A stretch of 11,180 nucleotides of DNA from Planctomycetota bacterium (lineage in GTDB: Bacteria; Planctomycetota; PLA2; JAEUHO01). A program made the position numbers and the translations under genes. The notes below the pieces were generated by a model. It was given only the letters and a program-made list of their open reading frames with translations, was not told the origin of the DNA and did no database searches. Where the stretch lies: contig JAHEIK010000087.1 in the NCBI GenBank assembly GCA_024639415.1, positions 1 to 11,180 of the forward strand. The letters run 5' to 3'. Position 1 is the first letter of the stretch. The number at the start of each line of letters is the position of its first letter. Shown one piece after another: positions 6,563 to 11,180 of this stretch.

Positions 6563-6934
6563 CTACTCGGTCGCGTGCGGGAGCGCGTGGGCTTCGAGGT
6601 CCGCAAGGTCCACGAACTCGATCGTCGAGATGTGGGTGGCTTCGAGCTTGACCGGCGGTGCGATGCCTGCGGCCAGGGCTTCCTTCCAGCGGTCCACGCA
6701 CAGGCACCAGCAGTCGCCGGGCTGGAGCCCCGGGAAGCCGTACGCGGGCTGGGGCGTGCTGAGGTCGTTACCACGGGAGGCGCTGAACGCGAGGAAGTCC
6801 GCGCTCACCTGCACGCACACCAGGTGGCGGCCCAGGTCGTCGCGGCCGGTCTCGCACTTGCCGTTGCGGTGCCACCCGGTCATCGGATCCGTGCAGCAGG
6901 TCTCGAGATCGCGGCCGAGGACGTTCTTTGCCAT
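6563..6934 (-). CDS. DUF2237-family protein
   Basis: The 123-residue product matches the DUF2237 family over its whole length: N-V-L-G-R-x-L-E near the N-terminus, an R-G-N-D-L-S-T-P motif, G-F-P-G-L-x-P-G-D-x-W-C-L-C, and A-P-P-V-x-L-E-A-T-H. It is unusually Cys-rich, with a C-C pair near residue 11 and the C-W-C-L-C cluster, which could bind metal or form disulfides. No biochemical function is established for the family as far as I know. There is no signal peptide. Two in-frame ATGs exist: the one at 6932-6934 is preferred because GGAG is 7 nt upstream, whereas for the ATG at 6938-6940 it is only 1 nt away. The ribosome site lies in the arm of an 11-bp inverted repeat. The gene sits 51 bp after mscL and 34 bp before the next gene, so is probably part of one transcript. 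Confidence 0.9.
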   Translation of the reverse strand: MAKNVLGRDLETCCTDPMTGWHRNGKCETGRDDLGRHLVCVQVSADFLAFSASRGNDLSTPQPAYGFPGLQPGDCWCLCVDRWKEALAAGIAPPVKLEATHISTIEFVDLADLEAHALPHATE

Positions 6935-6938
6935 GAGC

Positions 6939-6973
6939 ATGCTCCGCGGATCGGCGGGCGACCCGCGGAGCAT
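6939..6973 (-). promoter_or_regulatory. 11-bp perfect inverted repeat covering the DUF2237 ribosome site
   Basis: ATGCTCCGCGG (6939-6949) and CCGCGGAGCAT (6963-6973) are perfect inverted copies with a 13-bp spacer, filling most of the gap between mscL and the DUF2237 gene. In the minus-strand transcript the downstream arm contains the GGAG that serves the ATG at 6934. The hairpin could hide the ribosome site, decouple the two genes, or stabilise the mscL 3' end. It has no T-run, so intrinsic termination is unlikely. A DNA operator is an alternative. Confidence 0.5.
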
Positions 6974-6985
6974 CCTAGAGGAGCG

Positions 6986-7408
6986 TCAGGCGTTCTTCTT
7001 GAGGAGGTCGCGGATTTCCCCGAGGAGGACCTCCTGCTTCGGCGTCTCGGCCGGCTTCTCCTCTTCCTTCTCCTTGAAGCTGTTCATCGCCTTGATGACG
7101 ACGAACAGGGCGAAGGCGACGATCACGAACGAGATCACGTTGTTGATGAACGTGCCGTAGTTGATGGAGACGGCCTCGACAGCCGGCGTGACCACCTTGT
7201 CACCGTTCATCACGGCATCCGTCTTCTCCTGCAGCGTGAGCTTGAGCGCGCTGAAGTCCACGCCGCCCATCAGGAGACCGAGCGGCGGCATCAGGATGTC
7301 CGCCACCAGCGACTTGATGATCGTGCCGAACGCAGCACCGATCACGATGCCCACGGCCATGTCGAGCATGTTGCCCTTGACCGCGAACTTCTTGAATTCC
7401 TTGAGCAT
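6986..7408 (-). CDS. mscL: Large-conductance mechanosensitive channel MscL
   Basis: The 140-residue protein is a full-length MscL. It begins M-L-K-E-F-K-K-F-A-V-K-G-N-M-L-D-M-A-V-G-I-V-I-G, the typical N-terminal amphipathic helix and pore-lining first helix (about 14-43), with the Gly/Ala-rich constriction segment. A periplasmic loop of about 35 residues follows, then the second helix (about 82-108, starting near F-I-N-N-V-I-S-F), a charged K-E-K-E-E-E-K cluster, and the C-terminal helix L-L-G-E-I-R-D-L-L. It forms a homopentameric inner-membrane valve that opens on hypo-osmotic shock. The ATG at 7406-7408 follows GGAGG with a 5-nt spacer. A GTG 15 bp upstream (7423) is in frame but lacks a ribosome site and adds residues not seen in the family. 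It is the first gene of the minus-strand run towards the ZntB-like gene. Confidence 0.97.
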   Translation of the reverse strand: MLKEFKKFAVKGNMLDMAVGIVIGAAFGTIIKSLVADILMPPLGLLMGGVDFSALKLTLQEKTDAVMNGDKVVTPAVEAVSINYGTFINNVISFVIVAFALFVVIKAMNSFKEKEEEKPAETPKQEVLLGEIRDLLKKNA

Positions 7409-7536
7409 TGCACCCTCCGTCACATTGGGCCCGATCGCCCCGGGGCTGGCCGCAGAGGGTACACGCCCGGAGCCCAGATCTAGGGCGCGGACGGGCGATT
7501 CGGGCCGTTGTGGCCGTCTGGCGGCCTGCTGGAGGG

Positions 7537-8529
7537 TTAGCGCAGTGCGTCGAGCTCGCGCTGGTAGCCCTCGATCATGCCCGCGGCCTGCTTGCCGGCC
7601 GTGGTCTCGGCGTACTTCTTCGACGTCATGGGCTTCAAGAGCTTCATGGCCTTCTTGGGGCTGGCAGCGCCGATCTTCTTCACGATCTTGGCCAGCTTCT
7701 TGCCTGCGTCGATCTCGACCTTCTTGGTCTTGTCCGCGAGCAGTTCCTTGGCCTTGGCGCCCGCCTCCTTGGCGAAGTCGGCGCCCTTCCAGTTCTTGGC
7801 CGTCGTGACGTAGGCCTGCCAGGCGCCGTAGAAGTCGCCCGCCTCGACGGCCTTGGCAGCGCGCCTAGTCACCGACTCGCGATTCCAGTCGAGCCAACCC
7901 TGGAGCTTGTCAGCCCACGTGGCGTCTTCGCGCGAGAGCTTGCCGCCCTCCTTCTGCTTGGCAAGCGCCTTCTGGGCGTCGTTGAGCTTGCCCTTCTGCA
8001 TCTGGTTGCGGATGGAGGCGAGCTTCTTCGGCAGGTCCGGGAACAGCTCGGCCTTCGTCAGCAGCTCCTCGATCAGGTTCTCCGGCACCCCGCCGGGGTG
8101 GCCTGACCAGGCGATCTTGCCGTCCGGCGCGATGAGGAAGGAGGAGGGGAAGCCGCTGCCGCCGAAGAGCTTCATGCTGTCGCTCGACTCGATGACGATC
8201 GGGTGCGTGGCCTTCTGCTTCTCGACGAAGTCGTCGACCTTCTCGCGCGTCTCGTTCGTGACGGCGAGGACGGTGAAGCCCATCGTTGCGTACTTGTCCT
8301 GGAGCTCGTTCAGGTGACCCACCTGCGTCTTGCAGGGGCCTCACCAGGTTCGGAAGATCTCGTAGAAGATCACCTGCCCCTTCAGGTCCTTCATGGACAC
8401 CTCAGGCGTGTTGACGAACTCCTTGCCCTCGAACGCCGGCGCCTTGTCGCCGACGCCGGCGATGACGGGTGCGGCCCAGGCCAGGGCCGCGGTCGCCAGG
8501 GCCAGGCCCATCCAGGTACGTACTCGCAT
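7537..8529 (-). CDS. Exported TlpA/thioredoxin-fold selenoprotein, UGPC active site (in-frame TGA at 8341-8343)
   Basis: Read through one TGA, this gives a 330-residue redoxin. Residues 1-24 are a signal peptide ending A-P-V-I-A. Residues 25-148 are an AhpC/TlpA-type thioredoxin domain: GDKAPAFEGKEF start, F-Y-E-I-F-R-T-W strand, active site W62-U63-G-P-C66-K67, and the cis-Pro loop G-F-P128-S-S-F-L-I followed by A-P-D-G-K-I. Residues 150-330 are a Lys/Ala-rich helical tail of unknown role. The TGA replaces the codon for the first, nucleophilic Cys. The frame is uninterrupted on both sides, no ribosome site precedes the downstream half, and a SECIS-like hairpin follows. Neighbouring genes stop at TGA (nitrilase, HAD type II, mscL), so UGA is not reassigned. 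The start ATG at 8527-8529 follows GAGGAG at 8 nt; the stop is TAA. Expected role: thiol-disulfide or peroxide chemistry outside the cytoplasm. The alternative is a Cys-to-stop mutation or a sequencing error. Confidence 0.85.
8311..8343 (-). promoter_or_regulatory. Candidate bacterial SECIS element after the selenocysteine UGA
   Basis: Fifteen nucleotides after the UGA (8341-8343), the minus-strand RNA has CAGGUG (8320-8325), a GGU loop (8317-8319) and CACCUG (8311-8316), a perfect 6-bp stem. The apical loop starts 21 nt after UGA and its first base is G followed by G-U. As I recall, published bacterial SECIS models need a 4-16 bp stem, a 3-14 nt loop with G in its first two positions, and 16-37 nt between UGA and loop; this fits all three. 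A competing hairpin, CCUGC-AAGAC-GCAGG (8322-8336), shares bases with it but its loop is too near the UGA. Its role would be to recruit SelB. Confidence 0.6.
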
Positions 8530-8590
8530 CGCTCGTGCTCCTCGCCGAATGGCGCGCGAGTATACGGGCTGCCGCGCCTAGGATGCGCTC

Positions 8591-9211
8591 GTGAGCCTCA
8601 CGGACGTCCCCCTGGCCGATGCGGACCTGGCTGCCGTGGTCCTTCCGCCCCCTGTCGAGGCCTTGATCGTGGAGGCCGAGCGCCGCTTCCTGCTCTGGGA
8701 GGAGGCGACGAAGGACGCGCCCATCTACTCCTACATCCCCTGCGACTACCGCGTGGTCTACCGCGGCTTGCAGGTGATCACGGAGCGTCGCCTCGCACCG
8801 GGGCGCTCGTTCTGCGAGTGGGGCTCCGGCCAAGGCGTCGTGGCGATGATGGCCGCGTCGCTAGGCTGGCACGCCGTCGGCATCGAGGTGGAGCCGGAGC
8901 TCGTGGCGGCCTCGAGCGCGCTCGCCGCGGAGGTGGACCTCCCCGTCGAGTTCGTGATCGGCAGCTACGTTCCGGAAGGCAGCGTCGTGAGTCCCGACGC
9001 GGGTGCCGAGCTTTCCTGGCTCGACGACAGCGCCGAGGCGGCCTACGACGAGCTGGGCATGGATCCCGACGATTTCGACCTGACCTTCGCCTACCCGTGG
9101 CCCGGGGAGAGCGAGGTCATCTACGAACTCTTCGACGAGCACGCCGCCCGCGGCGCCCTGCTCATCACCTTCCAGGGCACCGAGGGGCTCAAGCTCCATC
9201 GCCGTACGTAG
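8591..9211 (+). CDS. Class I SAM-dependent methyltransferase-like protein
   Basis: A 206-residue protein with a compact Rossmann methyltransferase core. Motif I is F-C-E-W-G-S-G-Q-G (E76, G78, G80, G82), which binds SAM. After one helix comes G-I-E-V-E-P with acidic E99, which should contact the ribose. A motif IV-like stretch D-L-T-F-A-Y-P-W-P-G-E lies near 160-172. The sheet appears short after that and no substrate domain is visible. A helical N-terminus (1-68) with A-P-I-Y-S-Y-I-P-C-D-Y precedes the core. The start is GTG at 8591, with no strong Shine-Dalgarno; it is 61 bp from the divergent selenoprotein start, so both promoters share that gap. A 2OG oxygenase gene follows after 40 bp, probably in the same transcript. 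The methyl acceptor is unknown; the P-W-P after the acidic residue departs from N-methylase N-P-P-Y motifs. Confidence 0.8.
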   Translation: MSLTDVPLADADLAAVVLPPPVEALIVEAERRFLLWEEATKDAPIYSYIPCDYRVVYRGLQVITERRLAPGRSFCEWGSGQGVVAMMAASLGWHAVGIEVEPELVAASSALAAEVDLPVEFVIGSYVPEGSVVSPDAGAELSWLDDSAEAAYDELGMDPDDFDLTFAYPWPGESEVIYELFDEHAARGALLITFQGTEGLKLHRRT

Positions 9212-9251
9212 CCTGGGGCGAACTGTCCGGCCTACGTGGTCTCTTGGGGTC

Positions 9252-9890
9252 GTGCCGAAGTACACGCCCGAGACCTTGCGCGCCTTCGTTCCCGTCGTCG
9301 ACCATCCGTACGAGAGCGGGCTCGTCTACGAGCGCGTGTTCACGCTCCGGCAGTGTGCGCGCATCGTCGAGCTCGGGCTCTCGCTCGCGGCGGACGACGC
9401 CCTGGTGGGGGGCTCCGAGAGCGAGTACGTCGAAGAAGCCATCACGCGCAAGTCGCGCACGGCGTGGATCGAGCCGGACGAGGACACGCTGTGGATCTTC
9501 GACAAGCTCACGAAGGTCGCGCTCCGCGCCAACCGCATCTACGGCTTCGACCTGCTCGGTTTCACCGAGGACGCGCAGTTCACGATGTACGACGAGCCGG
9601 GCTCGTTCTACGACTGGCACCAGGACGGCCTGGGTGGTGAGCTCGCCGGCCGCAAGCTCTCCATGGTCGTGCAGCTGAGCGATCCGGCGGACTACGAGGG
9701 TGGCGCGCTCGAGCTGTTCAACATCGTGCACGAGTCCGAAGAAGATGACGCGGCGGCGTGGGCGGATCAGGCGCGGGCGCAGGGCAGCGTCGTCGTGTTC
9801 CCGGCGTTCGAGTACCACCGCGTGTTGCCGATGATCTCGGGCAAGCGGTACTCGCTCGTCACTTGGATCGGCGGCCCGCCCTTCAAGTAG
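9252..9890 (+). CDS. 2-oxoglutarate/Fe(II)-dependent oxygenase (prolyl 4-hydroxylase-like, PKHD type)
   Basis: The 212-residue protein carries the double-stranded beta-helix iron site: H123-x-D125 in F-Y-D-W-H-Q-D-G, distal H189 in F-E-Y-H-R-V-L-P, and R199 in G-K-R-Y-S-L-V-T-W-I-G-G-P-P-F, which should bind 2-oxoglutarate. The Q-L-S-D-P-A-D-Y-E-G-G-A-L-E-L strand pair between them and the W-I-G-G-P-P-F end are typical of prolyl-4-hydroxylase alpha-like and PiuC/YbiX-type hydroxylases. There is no signal peptide. The substrate could be a protein side chain or small molecule and is not inferable. Start is GTG at 9252 with only a weak G-rich ribosome site; the first recognisable conserved residues follow soon after, so an internal start is unlikely. 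It probably shares a transcript with the methyltransferase-like gene 40 bp upstream. The gene ends 4 bp before repeat copy B. Confidence 0.9.
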   Translation: MPKYTPETLRAFVPVVDHPYESGLVYERVFTLRQCARIVELGLSLAADDALVGGSESEYVEEAITRKSRTAWIEPDEDTLWIFDKLTKVALRANRIYGFDLLGFTEDAQFTMYDEPGSFYDWHQDGLGGELAGRKLSMVVQLSDPADYEGGALELFNIVHESEEDDAAAWADQARAQGSVVVFPAFEYHRVLPMISGKRYSLVTWIGGPPFK

Positions 9891-9894
9891 TGCG

Positions 9895-9992
9895 GGTCGC
9901 TGGATGCTCGGCGGCGCTGCGCCATGCCGCTCCTCGCGTGGCAGACCACGCCACGTCGCGGATGGCTTTGCGGCGCCTTCGCCCCAGCGACC
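9895..9992 (-). repeat. Dispersed ~97-bp palindromic element, copy B (98 bp)
   Basis: This is an inverted-orientation partner of 3738-3834. Read on the minus strand, its outer arms GGTCGCTGG and CCAGCGACC are perfectly complementary (9 bp), whereas copy A has one mismatch and a G-U there. The middle arm is GCCAT-CCGC against GCGG-C-ATGGC, where a G-to-C change on one side is met by an extra G on the other, preserving pairing with one bulged base. The GCGTGG-TCTG-CCACGC hairpin tip is identical to copy A. It starts 4 bp after the oxygenase stop codon, in the 223-bp gap before a convergent HAD gene. Confidence 0.85.
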
Positions 9993-10006
9993 TGCCGAGA
10001 TAAGGG

Positions 10007-10046
10007 GGCCCGGACTCCTGGCGCGTACGCCATGCATGTACGGGCC
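10007..10046. other. Imperfect hairpin in the convergent gap
   Basis: The remaining 121 bp of the gap after repeat copy B (9993-10113) has no gene I can support. It holds overlapping inverted repeats: GGCCCG (10007-10012) with CGGGCC (10041-10046), and CGTAC (10024-10028) with GTACG (10038-10042). The two pairings compete for the same right-hand bases. There is no T-run on either strand, so a terminator role for the convergent genes is only a possibility. Confidence 0.25.
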
Positions 10047-10113
10047 TTGGGAACTCGACGTCGGTCGGAACGGGCCACGACTCGCCTGCGCCGTGCTCGG
10101 GCTCCCCAGGCCC

Positions 10114-10758
10114 CTACAGCCCTGCGATGTGCTCCAACAACCCGGGTAGCGCCGCCATGTCGGTGAAGCGCGTCGCGCCCTCGGCGGCGAGGCCGGCGCC
10201 GTGTGCGTCGAAGGCCAGCGCGTGCATACCGGCGGCGACCGCGGCGCGCACGCCGCCGTCGCTGTCCTCCACGACCACGCAGCGCTCCGCCCGTGCCCCG
10301 AGCGACGCCGCGGCGTGCAGGAAGAGGCCCGGCTCCGGCTTGAACGAGCCGACGTCGTACGCACTGAAGATGCGGCCCTCGAAGCGCTCCAGCAGGCCGG
10401 TCGTTCCCAGGGTGGCGTCCATCTTCGCGCGCGGTCCGTTGCTGGCGACGCACGTCGGGTAGGGGAGCGTGTCCAGGGCCTGGACGATGCCGGGGATCGG
10501 CTCGATCTCCTGCTGCAGGGCGGCGAACAGGCGCTCGCGGAAGCCCTCCGTGAAGTCCGGAGGTAGCGGACGGCCTAGGTCCGCCTCGGCCTCGGCGACC
10601 ACGTCCGCGAGTTTCCCGCCGCGGAAGCGGTGCACCGCATCCTCGTAGCGCCAGGTGAGGCCGAGGTCGGCCAGGCACGCGATGTACACGCGGGTGGTGA
10701 TGCCCTCGCTGTCCACGAGGACCCCGTCGCAGTCGAAAATGACGAGATCGATGCCCAT
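10114..10758 (-). CDS. HAD-IA phosphatase/phosphomutase-like hydrolase (YieH/beta-PGM type)
   Basis: A 214-residue HAD subfamily IA protein. Motif I is F-D-C-D-G-V-L-V-D-S-E with D9 nucleophile and D11 acid-base, the phosphatase form. A helical cap domain covers about 16-88. Motif II is V-A-S-N-G (S106), motif III is S-F-K-P-E-P (K140), and motif IV is V-V-V-E-D-S-D-G-G-V (E164, D165) for Mg2+. The D-S-E-G start and E-D-S-D-G-G-V motif are closest to YieH (6-phosphogluconate phosphatase) and beta-phosphoglucomutase-like enzymes acting on sugar phosphates in the cytoplasm; exact substrate is not inferable. This contrasts with the D-C-Y motif of the HAD gene at 2958. Start is ATG at 10756-10758; no clear Shine-Dalgarno is seen, and transcription likely begins in the 89-bp divergent gap shared with the permease gene. 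It ends in the gap holding repeat copy B. Confidence 0.92.
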   Translation of the reverse strand: MGIDLVIFDCDGVLVDSEGITTRVYIACLADLGLTWRYEDAVHRFRGGKLADVVAEAEADLGRPLPPDFTEGFRERLFAALQQEIEPIPGIVQALDTLPYPTCVASNGPRAKMDATLGTTGLLERFEGRIFSAYDVGSFKPEPGLFLHAAASLGARAERCVVVEDSDGGVRAAVAAGMHALAFDAHGAGLAAEGATRFTDMAALPGLLEHIAGL

Positions 10759-10847
10759 TCGGCGCGAGACTAACCGCGCCCGAGGAGATCGCGCCTCTCT
10801 CCGGGAGGGGCCGCGCGTATCCTCTGCGGCTTCTTCCGGAGTGTTCC

Positions 10848-11180
10848 GTGCCGCTACGTGACCATGTGAACAAGCCCGCGCGCGAAGGTGCCAACGGTGG
10901 CGGTCGCGAGGGCTTCGGCGCCTTCGGCGGCGTCTTCACGCCGTGCACGCTCACGATCCTCGGCGTGATCATGTTCCTGCGCTTCGGCCAGGTGATCGGC
11001 AACACGGGGATCTGGCTGGGGCTGGCCGTCGTCCTGCTCGCCAAGACGATCACGACCCTGACCGCACTCTCGCTCTCGGCCATCGCCACGAACACGCGCG
11101 TGCGCGGCGGAGGGGCCTACTTCCTCATCAGCCGCAGCCTCGGTGCCGAGTTCGGCGGGTCGATCGGCGTGGTGTTCTTC
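10848..11180 (+). CDS. APC-superfamily permease, cation-chloride cotransporter-like (5' part only)
   Basis: The first 111 codons of a membrane transporter; it is open at the right edge. The start is GTG at 10848-10850 with GGAG 6 nt upstream. A nearby ATG at 10864 is in another frame and immediately followed by a stop. After a Gly-rich hydrophilic N-terminus (1-22), the sequence G-A-F-G-G-V-F-T-P-C-T-L-T-I-L-G-V-I-M-F-L-R-F-G begins helix 1 (about 24-50), helix 2 is about 54-80, then A-T-N-T-R-V-R-G-G-G-A-Y-F-L-I-S-R-S-L-G and the start of helix 3. The unwound helix-1 glycine motif and the G-G-G-A-Y-x-L-I-S-R-S-L-G stretch are hallmarks of Na-K-Cl/K-Cl cotransporter homologues in bacteria, which are often annotated as amino acid permeases. 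Transported solute is unknown. Family proteins usually have 12 helices, sometimes with a C-terminal regulatory domain outside this window. Confidence 0.88.
   Translation, partial: MPLRDHVNKPAREGANGGGREGFGAFGGVFTPCTLTILGVIMFLRFGQVIGNTGIWLGLAVVLLAKTITTLTALSLSAIATNTRVRGGGAYFLISRSLGAEFGGSIGVVFF

Noticed and set aside
7409..7536. Terminator or promoter elements between mscL and the selenoprotein gene
   Set aside because: Several GC-rich partial repeats exist but no stem with a T-run and no convincing -35/-10 pair could be identified by eye.
7537..8529. Reading the redoxin as a pseudogene or as two separate genes
   Set aside because: Only one lesion exists, it hits the exact Cys position used by selenocysteine, both halves are otherwise intact, the second half lacks a start signal, and a SECIS-like hairpin follows. 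A sequencing error cannot be excluded without reads.
7537..8529. UGA reassigned to Trp in this organism
   Set aside because: Nitrilase, HAD type II, mscL and the two-helix protein all end at TGA where the family ends, and Trp at the nucleophile position would abolish redox function.
8203..9678. 491-residue plus-strand open frame across the selenoprotein start, methyltransferase and oxygenase
   Set aside because: Arg/Ser-rich translation without motifs; the other frames hold clear SAM-binding and 2OG-oxygenase motifs.
9767..11095. 442-residue minus-strand open frame at the right end
   Set aside because: It is a shadow over the HAD-IA gene, the gap and the permease start. Composition is Arg/Pro/Gly-rich and no motif is present, whereas the overlapping frames have complete catalytic motifs.
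1..11180. CRISPR arrays, tRNA or rRNA genes, insertion sequences, prophage or toxin-antitoxin genes
   Set aside because: No spaced direct repeats, cloverleaf, rRNA-like segment, transposase, integrase or phage-type protein was seen on either strand.

Overview
The window is high-GC bacterial DNA with dense coding on both strands. I find no rRNA, tRNA, CRISPR array, transposase or integrase. Several features hint at a Planctomycetota- or Myxococcota-like genome: an MJ0042-type zinc-ribbon protein with one membrane helix, a cation-chloride-cotransporter-like permease, a TlpA-like exported redoxin with a long Lys/Ala-rich helical tail, and apparent selenocysteine use. This is an inference from gene content; no marker gene settles it.

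Layout. 1-543 (-): 5' part of an exported protein of unknown function. 626-1921 (-): a ric/ytfE/scdA-type di-iron Fe-S repair gene directly behind a TetR regulator, with a 20-bp perfect-arm palindrome in the TetR promoter region. 2006-3686 (+): divergent nitrilase and overlapping HAD type II hydrolase. 3687-3839: convergent gap holding copy A of a ~97-bp palindromic repeat. 3840-7408 (-): same-strand run read from right to left as mscL, a DUF2237 gene, a two-helix membrane protein, a ZntB/CorA transporter, and a zinc-ribbon membrane protein. 7537-8529 (-): an exported thioredoxin-fold protein whose first active-site Cys codon is an in-frame TGA. 8591-9890 (+): a SAM-methyltransferase-like gene and a 2OG-Fe(II) oxygenase. 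9891-10113: second convergent gap, holding copy B of the repeat in the opposite orientation. 10114-10758 (-): HAD-IA phosphatase. 10848-11180 (+): start of an APC/cation-chloride cotransporter-like permease that runs off the window. No gene-free stretch exceeds 300 bases; the longest is 9891-10113.

The most notable signal is the redoxin at 7537-8529. It reads as one protein only if TGA at 8341-8343 is translated. The codon falls exactly in W-x-G-P-C-K, giving W-U-G-P-C-K, and a short hairpin with a G-first apical loop sits 21 nt after it, as expected for a bacterial SECIS. UGA is an ordinary stop in neighbouring genes. The second is the ~97-bp repeat: two copies, in opposite orientation, each in a convergent 3'-3' gap. 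They share a 32-bp identical core, and their differences largely preserve a long stem-loop.

The genes do not form one pathway. Recurrent themes are redox and stress repair (Ric, selenoredoxin), envelope ion and osmotic homeostasis (MscL, ZntB, permease), and small-molecule hydrolysis (nitrilase, two HAD enzymes).
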